From Szabonella sp046295215 (GTDB lineage: Bacteria; Pseudomonadota; Alphaproteobacteria; Rhodobacterales; Rhodobacteraceae), in assembly GCA_046295215.1 (NCBI GenBank), contig JBKBNP010000001.1, positions 1 through 64,000 on the forward strand: a stretch of 64,000 nucleotides of DNA, written 5' to 3'. The number at the start of each line of letters is the position of its first letter. Within the stretch, counting starts at the first letter, position 1. Positions 16,673-24,770 of the stretch are shown here, in pieces. Made by a program: the position numbers and the translations under genes. Under the pieces are notes generated by a model. That model saw nothing but the letters and a program-made list of their open reading frames with translations, did no database searches and had not been told where the DNA came from.

Positions 16673-16800
16673 GGGGGGCCGGCGGGGCNNNNNNNNNNGG
16701 CTGGATTTTGGGGTGGTCCCCCGGGGGGCCGGGGGGGGGGGGCGCGCGCGGGGGGGGGGGGGGCGGGCGGCGGCGGGGGGCGGGGGGGGGCGGGGGGGGC
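16673..16800. other. Assembly gap (10 N) in an unreliable G-rich stretch
   Basis: Positions 16689-16698 are N. The bases on both sides, up to about 16800, are almost pure G with short C interruptions, unlike anything else in the window. This looks like low-quality sequence at the joined ends of two contigs. The join lies beside a copy of the dispersed repeat, a usual cause of assembly breaks. Adjacency of the ABC permease and purK is therefore unproven. Confidence 0.9.
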
Positions 16801-16801
16801 T

Positions 16802-16869
16802 GGGGGCTGTCTGCCCCCTCTTGGCCTTGCGGCCAATTCACCCCCGAGGATATTTCCGGACAGAAAAAG
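16802..16869 (+). repeat. Dispersed intergenic repeat, copy A
   Basis: A hairpin of GGGGGCTGTCTGCCCCC type is followed by CCCCCGAGGATATTTCCGG and CAGAAAAAG. The same element recurs inverted at 28008-28095 and in partial form near 33561, 37135 and 55177. All copies lie between genes. Confidence 0.75.
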
Positions 16870-16885
16870 CGGGGGGCTGTTTGCG

Positions 16886-17956
16886 TCAGCGGGGCGTCAC
16901 GCGGTTCACATGGCCCATCTTGCGGCCCTCGCGCGCTTCGGGTTTGCCATAGAGGTGCAGGGCGGCGTGGCGCTCGGTTGCGATCTGCGGTATGCGGGTG
17001 ATGTCATCGCCGATCAGGTTTTCCATCACCACATCCGAATGGCGCATCCCGTCGCCCAAGGGCCAGCCGGTGATGGCACGGATGTGCTGTTCGAACTGGT
17101 CGATGGCGCAGCCGTTCTGGGTCCAATGGCCGGAATTGTGGACGCGGGGCGCGATTTCATTCACCAGAAGGCCAGCGGGCGTCACGAACAGCTCGACCCC
17201 CATGACACCGACATAATCCAGCGCGTTGAGGATGCGCGCGGCGATCAGCACCGCGTCGGAGCGTTGCGTCGGCGTCAGGCGGGGCGGAACGGTGGTTGTG
17301 CGCAGGATGCCGCCCTCATGCACATTCTCGCCGGGGTCAAAGCAGGCGACCGATCCATCCAGCCCCCGCGCGGCGATGACGGAAACCTCGTGGCTGAACT
17401 CGATAAAACCTTCCAGCACTGCCGCCGCGCCCTGCATCGCCGCGAAGGCGGTGTCGGCGTCGCCCGGCGCCATGATCCGGGCCTGCCCCTTGCCGTCATA
17501 GCCGAGTCGTGTGGTTTTCAGGATGGCGGGTGCGCCGATCTTCTCCAGCGCGAGGCCGAGATCGGCCCGGCTCTCCACGGCGGCAAAGGGGGCGGTGGCA
17601 AGGCCGAGGCCGTTGAGGAAGTCCTTTTCCGCGATCCGGTCCTGGCTGATGGCAAGCGCCGGGCGGCAAGGGCGGATCGGCCGGGCAGCCTCCAGAATGT
17701 CCAGCGCCTCGGTCGGGATGTTCTCGAACTCATAGGTCACGACATCGACAGCGGCGGCGAAGGCAGCCAGTGCCTCGCGGTCGTGATAGCCAGCGGTGGT
17801 CACGCGGTGGGCCACATCGGCGGCGGGCGGGTTCGCCCCCGGTTCATAGATATGACAGCGGTAGCCGAGGCGCGAGGCCGCAACCGACAGCATCCGGCCA
17901 AGCTGGCCGCCGCCCAGGATGCCGATCACCGATCCGGTGGGCAGGGCGTCAGTCAT
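16886..17956 (-). CDS. purK: N5-carboxyaminoimidazole ribonucleotide synthase
   Basis: 356 residues of an ATP-grasp enzyme that makes N5-CAIR from AIR, ATP and bicarbonate in purine synthesis. The signs are IGILGGGQLGRMLS at the N-terminus, VVTYEFENIP, LKTTRLGYDGKGQ, and the metal and ATP region VNEIAPRVHNSGHWT. The start at 17956 (MTDALPTG) overlaps the purE end by 8 nt, giving a purE-purK operon. PurE then converts N5-CAIR to CAIR. The gene ends close to the assembly gap but is intact. Confidence 0.95.
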   Translation of the reverse strand: MTDALPTGSVIGILGGGQLGRMLSVAASRLGYRCHIYEPGANPPAADVAHRVTTAGYHDREALAAFAAAVDVVTYEFENIPTEALDILEAARPIRPCRPALAISQDRIAEKDFLNGLGLATAPFAAVESRADLGLALEKIGAPAILKTTRLGYDGKGQARIMAPGDADTAFAAMQGAAAVLEGFIEFSHEVSVIAARGLDGSVACFDPGENVHEGGILRTTTVPPRLTPTQRSDAVLIAARILNALDYVGVMGVELFVTPAGLLVNEIAPRVHNSGHWTQNGCAIDQFEQHIRAITGWPLGDGMRHSDVVMENLIGDDITRIPQIATERHAALHLYGKPEAREGRKMGHVNRVTPR

Positions 17957-18434
17957 CCTGCGGCTCCTCGGGGATGGAGGCGGAGAGGGCCGCCCGCCAG
18001 GCGTCGAGCCGGTCGGCGAGGTCCGCGTCATTGAGCGCGAGGATGCCTGCCGCCATCAGGCCCGCATTGGCCGCACCCGCGGCCCCGATGGCCATGGTGG
18101 CGACGGGAAAGCCCTTTGGCATCTGCAAGATGGAATAGAGACTGTCCAGGCCCGAGAGCGCGCGGGTCTGCACCGGCACGCCGATCACGGGCAGCCGGGT
18201 CTTGGAGGCCATCATTCCGGGCAGATGCGCGGCACCTCCGGCCCCCGCGATGATGATCTTGATCCCGCGTCCCGCAGCGTCGCGCCCGTAGGACCAGAGC
18301 CGGTCGGGCGTCCGATGCGCCGAGACGATTTTCGACTCGTAGGGAATGGCAAGGTCGTCGAGGATCAGCGCGGCCTCCTTCATCGTCGGCCAGTCAGACT
18401 GGCTTCCCATGATGATTCCAACTTCGACTGTCAT
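17949..18434 (-). CDS. purE: 5-(carboxyamino)imidazole ribonucleotide mutase
   Basis: 161 residues, the normal PurE class I length. The signature GIIMGSQSDWPTM and the SAHRTPDRL loop, with the catalytic His, are clear, as is GAGGAAHLPGMMA. It isomerises N5-CAIR to CAIR and is encoded with purK, with an 8-nt overlap. A promoter candidate lies just upstream at 18464-18491. Confidence 0.96.
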   Translation of the reverse strand: MTVEVGIIMGSQSDWPTMKEAALILDDLAIPYESKIVSAHRTPDRLWSYGRDAAGRGIKIIIAGAGGAAHLPGMMASKTRLPVIGVPVQTRALSGLDSLYSILQMPKGFPVATMAIGAAGAANAGLMAAGILALNDADLADRLDAWRAALSASIPEEPQDD

Positions 18435-18463
18435 GCGTGACCCCGCCCCTGAACCGAACGCGC

Positions 18464-18491
18464 ACTATAGCGGGGTGCGGATCGGGGGCAA
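18464..18491 (-). promoter_or_regulatory. Candidate promoter of purE-purK
   Basis: On the minus strand TTGCCC (18491-18486) and TATAGT (18469-18464) are spaced by 16 bp, with the purE start codon 30 nt further. The spacing is slightly short but the -10 is good for this GC-rich genome. No purine operator is evident. Confidence 0.4.
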
Positions 18492-18682
18492 GGGTGGCGC
18501 GGGGCGTCATTGCGCATCCATGGGCCAGTCACCCGGCGCAAGGCGCGCGGCGAATTGCATGACGAGCGCAATATGGCGGGGCCTTGCTGTTTCCCGGTTG
18601 ACTCCGCCCCCCGCGCGGGTAAAAGGCGGGCTTCAATGATTTCACCGGGGCGCATTTCTCCGGGCTAGTGGAGATACGGGAA

Positions 18683-18850
18683 ATGGCGAAGCCGACGACG
18701 ATCAAGATCCGTCTGAACTCGACGGCGGGCACGGGGCACTTCTATGTGACCAAGAAGAACGCCCGCACGATGACCGAAAAGATGACGGTCCGCAAATACG
18801 ACCCCGTCAAGCGGGAGCATGTCGAATACAAGGAAGGCAAGATCAAGTAA
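18683..18850 (+). CDS. rpmG: 50S ribosomal protein L33
   Basis: 55 residues, MAKPTTIKIRLNST at the start and KYDPVKREHVEYKEGKIK at the end, matching bacterial L33 of the large ribosomal subunit. It has no cysteines, so it is the zinc-free type without a CxxC ribbon. The gene stands alone with GGAGATACGGGAA before the ATG and a strong terminator after it. Confidence 0.96.
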   Translation: MAKPTTIKIRLNSTAGTGHFYVTKKNARTMTEKMTVRKYDPVKREHVEYKEGKIK

Positions 18851-18871
18851 GATATGCCTACTGCTGCTTTC

Positions 18872-18903
18872 AGGCCGCCTTCGGGCGGCCTTTTGCATTT
18901 TTG
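18872..18903 (+). terminator. Rho-independent terminator of rpmG
   Basis: The stem GGCCGCC-TTCG-GGCGGCC, with a stable tetraloop, is followed by TTTTGCATTTTT. It lies about 22 nt after the rpmG stop. Confidence 0.88.
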
Positions 18904-18927
18904 GTCAATCCGTGGGCGGGCAGCGGA

Positions 18928-19404
18928 TCATTCTGGTTTGGCAAAGGGGGAGGCTGCGGGCTGGCCCTGACCATCGGTCCATCGGCGTTGCGCCGGGCTG
19001 CGGGTGAAATGCAGCACCCGGTCATGATCGGGACAGGTGATGACATCCGCAGCACCGCGCGTGCCGATCACCAGTTCGCGGGCCTCGGCCGTGCCATGGT
19101 TTTTCAGGCAATGGCCCGAAGGCGTGCCCGCCTTGAAGGTTGCCGTGTCGCCCGGATATAGGACAGCGACAGTGTCGCCTTCATGCAGCGTCACCTCCCC
19201 GGCCAGCATGTGGATCATTTCATCCTCCTCCGCATGCCAGTGCTTGACCGACGAGGCCGATCCCGGAGGCAGGATTTCGATGAAGGCGCCGAATTGGGTC
19301 AGCCCGCCTGTATCGGACAGCAGCAAGGCGCGGTAAGGACCGCAGGGCGGGTTTTCGCCTTCGGCGCAGTCGGTCAGGGCCTGATCGAGCGGGAAATGCG
19401 GCAT
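18928..19404 (-). CDS. Cupin-domain protein
   Basis: 158 residues; the ATG at 19404 follows a GGAGAG site. The cupin motif 1 is seen in VKHWHAEEDEMIHMLAG, with two His and a Glu as metal ligands, and motif 2 in PGDTATFKAGTPSGHCLKN. The fold binds a metal and a small acid or sugar. The role is not assignable. It is convergent with rpmG and ends 25 nt past that gene's terminator. Confidence 0.8.
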   Translation of the reverse strand: MPHFPLDQALTDCAEGENPPCGPYRALLLSDTGGLTQFGAFIEILPPGSASSVKHWHAEEDEMIHMLAGEVTLHEGDTVAVLYPGDTATFKAGTPSGHCLKNHGTAEARELVIGTRGAADVITCPDHDRVLHFTRSPAQRRWTDGQGQPAASPFAKPE

Positions 19405-19441
19405 CGTGGCTCTCCTTTGCCAGACCATCGCAGGGGGCCGG

Positions 19442-19472
19442 CCAAAAGCAAAGGGCCGCCCGAAGGCGGCCC
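19442..19472 (-). terminator. Rho-independent terminator of the BI-1 gene
   Basis: On the minus strand the stem GGGCCGCC-TTCG-GGCGGCCC is followed by TTTGCTTTTGG. It lies 26 nt after the stop of the Bax-inhibitor-1 gene and separates it from the cupin gene. Confidence 0.82.
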
Positions 19473-19498
19473 GATGTTGGTGGTCATGTTTGCCGCGC

Positions 19499-20278
19499 TT
19501 ATTCGCGATTGCCGAGGAAGCTCAGCAGGAACATGAACATGTTGATGAAGTCGAGGTAGAGCCGCAGCGCGCCCATGATGGCGGCCTTGCCCAGCCATTC
19601 CTGATCGCCATGCGCCGCATGGGCAACATATTCGTTCTTGATCGACTGCGTGTCATAGGCGGTGAGGCCCGCGAAGATCAGCACGCCGATGGTCGAGATC
19701 GCGAAGGCCATCGCGGAAGATGCGAGGAAGATGTTCACGATCATGGCCACGATCAGCCCGATCAGGCCCATCATCAGGAAGGTGCCCATGCCGGACAGAT
19801 CCTTCTTGGTGGTGTAGCCATAAAGCGACAGGCCCGCGAAGGCGATTGCCGTGATGAGGAATGTCTGTGCGATCGACGTTCCGGTGTAGACTAGGAAGAT
19901 CGACGACAGCGACAGGCCCATAGCGGCGGCGTAGATGTAGAAGAAGAGCTGTGCGGCGGCCTGCGACAGACGGTTGATCATCGCCGAGAAGGCAAAAACC
20001 ATGATGAGCGGTGCGAACATCACGACCCATTTCAGCGGCGAGGCATAAAGCATCACACCAAGCGAGGTCAGATACTTGCCCGAACCGAATTCGGCAGCGG
20101 CAAGCGACGGATCGGTGGTGGTCGCGAGGCCGGAAATCGCCCAGGCCGCAGCACCGGTCAGCAACATGCCGACCGACATCAGGCCATAGACCTTGTTCAT
20201 ATGGGCGCGCAGGCCCTCGTCGATCCGGGCTGAACGCGCACCGGTTCCGACCGTATTGATGGTTTGATACTCAGCCAT
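19499..20278 (-). CDS. Bax inhibitor-1 (YccA) family membrane protein
   Basis: 259 residues. After a 30-residue soluble start there are seven hydrophobic helices, among them VYGLMSVGMLLTGAAAWAI, IYAAAMGLSLSSIFLVY and LMMGLIGLIVAMIVNIFL. The conserved Asp region AYDTQSIK and the closing ALRLYLDFINMFMFLL are typical of the BI-1/YccA/YbhL group. Members are pH-sensitive calcium-leak channels or protease modulators of the inner membrane. It is monocistronic with its own terminator. Confidence 0.92.
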   Translation of the reverse strand: MAEYQTINTVGTGARSARIDEGLRAHMNKVYGLMSVGMLLTGAAAWAISGLATTTDPSLAAAEFGSGKYLTSLGVMLYASPLKWVVMFAPLIMVFAFSAMINRLSQAAAQLFFYIYAAAMGLSLSSIFLVYTGTSIAQTFLITAIAFAGLSLYGYTTKKDLSGMGTFLMMGLIGLIVAMIVNIFLASSAMAFAISTIGVLIFAGLTAYDTQSIKNEYVAHAAHGDQEWLGKAAIMGALRLYLDFINMFMFLLSFLGNRE

Positions 20279-20538
20279 TCATGCCTCCACTTGGATTGTC
20301 GGGCAGGTCCGATTGGTCGCCAGACCCGTTCAAGTTGGAATATCGGCGGGGCGGCCCCGGAATTCAAGGAAAACCGGACTGAAAAGTTGACGTTTTCGCG
20401 AATGAATTGACAGGATTGGGCTCTGGCGCGGCAAACGGCTTGCCGTGCGGCGCAGGAGCGGCGATCACTGGCGCGGAACATCGCGCGGATTCCCCCTGTG
20501 GGCATTGCGGTGCGCGAAGGCGACGGGAAGGGTTGGGC

Positions 20539-21393
20539 ATGACGCGGCATCTTGATCTGACAGCCCTGCGGTCCATCGTCGCGGTTGCCGAAATCGGGGG
20601 AGTGACACGCGCGGCGGGGGTGCTGAACCTGACGCAATCCGCAGTCTCGATGCAGATCCGGCGGCTGGAGGACGGGCTTGGCACCTCGCTGTTCCGGCGC
20701 GCCTCCAGACGCATGGTGCCCACCGCCGAAGGCGAGGTGCTTCTGACCTATGCGCGGCGGATTCTGGCCCTGAACGACGAGGCGCTGGCGCGGGTCGCGC
20801 CCGCTTCGCAACCGGGGCAGGTGCTGCGGCTCGGTGTGCCCTATGACATCGTTTCCCCGCAGATGCCCGGCGTCCTGCGCCGGATGGCGGCGGACTGGCC
20901 GGCCCATCGGGTCGATCTGGTCACCTCCTACAGCCGGCATCTTCTGACGCGCTTCGGGGCAGGGGAGTTCGATCTGGTCCTGACCACGCAATCCGAAACC
21001 GGCCCGGAAGCGGAGGTTCTGGACCAAAGGCCTCTTCTGTGGGTCACGGCCCCGGGGGGCGGGGCGGCGGCGCTGCGGCCTGTCCCGGTCGCCTTCAAGC
21101 CCGAATGCGCCTTTCGCGCCCCTGCCCTTGCCGCGCTGGAGGCGGCCGGGATCGACTGGGTCGCGGTGCCTGACGGGGGCAGCGAAACGGTGATCGAGAC
21201 GACTGTGGCGGCCGGGCTGGGGTTGACCGTCAGGATGGCAGGCAATGTGCCCCCCGGATGCGCCGCTGTCGGAGCCTCCGCCAACCTGCCTTCGCCGGGG
21301 CACACGAATATCTGTCTCCATCGACGGCAGCGGGGCGGGGATTTCGCCGATGCTCTGCACCGGGCGCTTGCGGAAGCCTATGGGCCGGAATGA
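20539..21393 (+). CDS. LysR-family transcriptional regulator
   Basis: 284 residues. The winged helix-turn-helix lies in residues 1-65 (ALRSIVAVAEIGGVTRAAGVLNLTQSAVSMQIRRLE), followed by the LysR effector domain with the VLRLGVPYDIV start. It is divergent from the BI-1 gene (260 nt apart) and convergent with hutC. No obvious target gene lies beside it apart from the BI-1 gene. The inducer is unknown. Confidence 0.88.
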   Translation: MTRHLDLTALRSIVAVAEIGGVTRAAGVLNLTQSAVSMQIRRLEDGLGTSLFRRASRRMVPTAEGEVLLTYARRILALNDEALARVAPASQPGQVLRLGVPYDIVSPQMPGVLRRMAADWPAHRVDLVTSYSRHLLTRFGAGEFDLVLTTQSETGPEAEVLDQRPLLWVTAPGGGAAALRPVPVAFKPECAFRAPALAALEAAGIDWVAVPDGGSETVIETTVAAGLGLTVRMAGNVPPGCAAVGASANLPSPGHTNICLHRRQRGGDFADALHRALAEAYGPE

Positions 21394-21436
21394 CTTTCTG
21401 CCAGCCCGGGGGATCAGGGCAGGTCGCGAATGGCGG

Positions 21437-22123
21437 TCAGATCATCGCCTGCATGCGGTGGCCGGGCGCATAGGAAAGCCGCACCGAAGTGATGAGCGCC
21501 TCGCCGGTGCGCGTGGTGCGGTCGATGATGAACAGCGCCGCGCCCGGAGCGCAATCCAGTAACCTTGCCGTGGCCGGATCGGCATTCAGGGCGCCGAAGG
21601 CGATGTCACCGCCGGTGAAGGACGTGTTCTGCACCAGCCATTCATTCGCACTGATCCCGGTCAGATCCGCCACCAGAACGCCGGGGGCGGTCACCGGATT
21701 GATCCACCGCTCCTCAAGGCAGAAAGGTATCCCATCCGCCAGATGCAGCGCCCGCACAGACAAGAGCTGCGCCCCCCCCGCAAGGCCGCGTGCCAGATCC
21801 TCGGGGGCAGGTGCCAGATCCCGGGACAGCAGGCGATAGCCGGGCGTCAGGCCCCGGCTTTCAATATCCTGGCGGATGATCGGGATCTCGAACGTTGCCT
21901 TGCGCACAGGGTTGAGCGGCACCCGCGTTCCCGCCTTGCGCCGGCGTTCCAGGAGCCCGGCCTCGGCCAGATCCCGCAGGGCCCGGTTCACCGTCGCCCG
22001 GGCGCAGCCCAGCTCGGCCGCCAGATCCGCCTCGTCGGGGATGCGCGCACCGGGGAGCCATTCGCGCGTCCGGATACGCCGCAGCGCCTCGGAATGGACG
22101 GTTTGCCAGGTAACGCTGTTCAT
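21437..22123 (-). CDS. hutC: Histidine utilisation repressor, GntR/HutC family
   Basis: 228 residues. The N-terminal GntR winged helix (IPDEADLAAELGCARATVNRALRDLAEAGLLERRRKAGTRV region) precedes a UTRA effector domain ending LSYAPGHRM. HutC represses hut genes and is released by urocanate. The gene overlaps hutF by 4 nt, so repressor and enzyme are co-expressed, giving autoregulation. A dyad at 23519-23530 in the hut divergent promoter is a likely target. Confidence 0.92.
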   Translation of the reverse strand: MNSVTWQTVHSEALRRIRTREWLPGARIPDEADLAAELGCARATVNRALRDLAEAGLLERRRKAGTRVPLNPVRKATFEIPIIRQDIESRGLTPGYRLLSRDLAPAPEDLARGLAGGAQLLSVRALHLADGIPFCLEERWINPVTAPGVLVADLTGISANEWLVQNTSFTGGDIAFGALNADPATARLLDCAPGAALFIIDRTTRTGEALITSVRLSYAPGHRMQAMI

Positions 22124-23481
22124 CCCTGTTGCAACCGTCTGAGTGTCTCGATGTAAGCTGCTGTAATGGCGTCATGTTTGGCGTGCCGGCCGTCCCGCAC
22201 CAGATGCCGCCCCGCAGACCAGACATCCGACACGATCCGGTCATCGGCGGCAAAGACATAGCTGTCGAGCGCCGTATCGCCGCGCCGCCCCGCCATGTCC
22301 GGCCCATCGGTCGCCAGCGCCACGAGATCGGCCAGCGCGCCCGGCTCGATCCGGCCCGCATCGCGCCCCGCCGCCTGTGCGCCGCCCCTTGCCGCTGACT
22401 CGACCAGCACCCGCCCCGTAGATTTCTCGGGCGTCGCGAGCGCCGCGCGCGAGCGGTCGCGAAGGCGCTGACTGTAATCGAGCGTGCGAAGCTCTTCGGT
22501 CAGTGAAATCCGGATGTTGCTGTCCGACCCGATGCCCCAGACCCCGCCCTGAGCGAGATAGGAGACGCCATCGAAGATTCCGTCGCCCAGACTCGATTCG
22601 GTGATCGGGCAGAGGCCCGCCACCGCCCCCGACCGTGCCAGCGCGGTGGTCTCGTTCGGTTCCATCTGGGTGCAATGGATCAGGCACCAGCGCGCATCGA
22701 CCGCCGCATTGTCCATCAGCCAGTCCACCGGACGCGCGCCACGATGGGCCAGCAATTCGTCAACCTCCGCCATCTGTTCGGCAAGGTGCATGTGAAGCGG
22801 CATGCCGGGTCGCAGCGCCGCCGCCGCCGCCAGACCCTCTGGCGTGACCGCCCGCAGGGAATGGGGCGCGATGCCGAGGCGGGTGTCGGCGGGCAGCGAC
22901 CGGATCGCGGCTTCCGCCCCTTCCACCAGCCGCGCGAACCGGTCCGGGTCATTGCCAAAGCGGATCTGTCCGGGGCCAAGCGCGCGGCGGTCGCAGCCGC
23001 CGAATTCGTATAGCACCGGCAGCAGGGTCAGCCCGATCCCGGTGGTTTCCGCCGCGGCGGCCACGCGCGCTGCCATTTCCGCAAGGTTGTCATAGGGAAG
23101 GCCGCCGGGCTGGTGGTGGAGATAGTGGAACTCCACACTCGCGGCATAGCCGGCCTCCAGCATCTGCATCTGCACGAAGGCGGTGATCGCCTCGACATCC
23201 CCGGGCGTCAGCCGGTCGAGAAAGCGATACATCAACTGCCTCCATGTCCAGAACGAATCACGCGGGTCGGGCCCACGGGTTTCCGTCAGCCCGGCCATGG
23301 CGCGCTGGAAGGCGTGGGAATGGAGGTTGGCGGGCGAAGGCAGCAGAAGGCCCACCCGATGCGCGCCCGCAGGCTCCGTGCCCGGCATGATGCTGGTGAT
23401 GCGCCCGCCTTCGACCGTCACCGTCACATTCTCGGCCCAGCCTCCGGCCAGCAATGCCTGTTCCGCCCAAATCTTCGCCAT
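22120..23481 (-). CDS. hutF: Formimidoylglutamate deiminase
   Basis: 453 residues of the amidohydrolase fold. NLHSHAFQRAMAGL holds the first two metal His, and MHLAEQMAEVDE and IGSDSNIRISLTEELR are further family motifs. HutF removes ammonia from N-formimidoyl-L-glutamate to give N-formyl-L-glutamate, the five-step histidine route. It is the first gene of the minus-strand hutF-hutC unit, with 77 nt to the divergent hutI. The next enzyme, N-formylglutamate deformylase (HutG), is not encoded in this window. Confidence 0.93.
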   Translation of the reverse strand: MAKIWAEQALLAGGWAENVTVTVEGGRITSIMPGTEPAGAHRVGLLLPSPANLHSHAFQRAMAGLTETRGPDPRDSFWTWRQLMYRFLDRLTPGDVEAITAFVQMQMLEAGYAASVEFHYLHHQPGGLPYDNLAEMAARVAAAAETTGIGLTLLPVLYEFGGCDRRALGPGQIRFGNDPDRFARLVEGAEAAIRSLPADTRLGIAPHSLRAVTPEGLAAAAALRPGMPLHMHLAEQMAEVDELLAHRGARPVDWLMDNAAVDARWCLIHCTQMEPNETTALARSGAVAGLCPITESSLGDGIFDGVSYLAQGGVWGIGSDSNIRISLTEELRTLDYSQRLRDRSRAALATPEKSTGRVLVESAARGGAQAAGRDAGRIEPGALADLVALATDGPDMAGRRGDTALDSYVFAADDRIVSDVWSAGRHLVRDGRHAKHDAITAAYIETLRRLQQG

Positions 23482-23504
23482 GCTTTTTCTCCGCGTTCAT
23501 CCTG

Positions 23505-23533
23505 TTGACAGGAATAATATGTATAGACATAAT
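23505..23533 (+). promoter_or_regulatory. hutI promoter with embedded operator
   Basis: TTGACA (23505-23510) and CATAAT (23528-23533) are spaced by 17 bp. The dyad ATGTATAGACAT (23519-23530) covers the spacer and touches the -10. A repressor bound there would block polymerase, and HutC, encoded next door, is the obvious candidate. The short intergenic region must also hold the opposite hutF promoter. Confidence 0.6.
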
Positions 23534-23558
23534 AAATCGAAGCGGCGGGGGAATCAAG

Positions 23559-24770
23559 GTGGCAATCGAGATCACGGACAGCGAAAACCGGGTTATTGCG
23601 GGGGTCGGCATTGCCGGGGCCGCAGGTGGTCCTTTTCCGCAGGGCGCGGTTGCGATCGGCTCTGGTCGTATCCTGTGGGTTGGCGCGGAAGCCGATTTGC
23701 CGCTGGATTATTCGGGGTTCGCCTGGATCGAGGGCGAGGGTCGCCTGCTGACCCCCGCCTTTGTCGACTGCCACACCCATATCGTTCATGGCGGACACAG
23801 GGCGCGCGAATTCGGGATGCGGCTGGAGGGGGCGTCCTATGAGGAGGTCGCGCGGGCCGGGGGCGGGATCGTGTCCACTGTCCGGGCGACGCGGGGGGCG
23901 GATGTCGACAGCCTCGTGGCGCAGGCGCTGCCGCGTCTCGATGCGCTGCTGGCCGAAGGCGTTTCCTGCGTGGAGGTCAAATCCGGCTATGGGCTCGATC
24001 TGGAGACGGAGCTTCGGATGCTGCGTGCCGCGCGCGCCTTGGCAAAGGTGCGTCCGGTGCGCATCCGCACCTCTTTCCTCGGTGCCCATGCCGTCCCTGC
24101 GGATTATGCCGATCGCGCCGATGCCTATATCGACGAGATCTGCATCCCCGCGCTGCGCGCTGCCCATGCCGAGGGGCTGGTCGATGCGGTAGACGGGTTC
24201 TGCGAGGGAATAGCTTTCGATACCAAGCAGATTGCCCGTGTCTTTGATGTGGCGCGTGAACTTGCACTGCCTGTGAAACTCCATGCCGAACAGTTGTCCC
24301 ACATCGGCGGCACGGCGCTTGCCGCGCAATATGGCGCGCTGTCGGTCGATCATGTGGAATATGCGACCGAGGCCGATGCCGCGCTGCTCGCCGCTTCCGG
24401 CACGGTGGCGGTGCTGCTGCCGGGGGCCTTCTACGCCATCCGTGAGACACAGATGCCCCCGGTTGCGGCCTTCCGCGCCCATGGCGTGCCGATGGCGCTG
24501 GCCACCGATTGCAACCCCGGCTCCTCGCCCCTGACCTCGCTTCTGCTGGCGATGAACATGGGCTGCACCCTCTTTCGCCTGACACCTGATGAAGCGTTGC
24601 GCGGTGTCACCGAACATGCCGCCCGCGCGCTGGGCCTGACCGATACCGGTGTGATCGCACCGGGGATGCGCGCCGATCTGGCACTCTGGTCGGTCGAAAC
24701 CCCGGCCGAGCTTGCCTATCGCTTCGGCTTCAACCCGCTACACACCCGGATTTTCGGAGGCTCTGAATGA
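23559..24770 (+). CDS. hutI: Imidazolonepropionase
   Basis: 403 residues from a GTG start that follows a GGGGGA site; no ATG fits better. Metal ligands are in VDCHTHIVHGG, substrate residues are in EVKSGYGLD, and the later HAEQLSHIGGTALAAQYGALSVDH and ATDCNPGSSP segments are family hallmarks. HutI opens the ring of imidazolone propionate to give formimidoylglutamate, the HutF substrate. The stop overlaps the hutH ATG (ATGA). Confidence 0.95.
   Translation: MAIEITDSENRVIAGVGIAGAAGGPFPQGAVAIGSGRILWVGAEADLPLDYSGFAWIEGEGRLLTPAFVDCHTHIVHGGHRAREFGMRLEGASYEEVARAGGGIVSTVRATRGADVDSLVAQALPRLDALLAEGVSCVEVKSGYGLDLETELRMLRAARALAKVRPVRIRTSFLGAHAVPADYADRADAYIDEICIPALRAAHAEGLVDAVDGFCEGIAFDTKQIARVFDVARELALPVKLHAEQLSHIGGTALAAQYGALSVDHVEYATEADAALLAASGTVAVLLPGAFYAIRETQMPPVAAFRAHGVPMALATDCNPGSSPLTSLLLAMNMGCTLFRLTPDEALRGVTEHAARALGLTDTGVIAPGMRADLALWSVETPAELAYRFGFNPLHTRIFGGSE

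Noticed and set aside
16700..17001. Gly/Arg-rich frames across the G-rich stretch
   Set aside because: They arise from the unreliable bases around the N gap and have no real composition or ribosome site.
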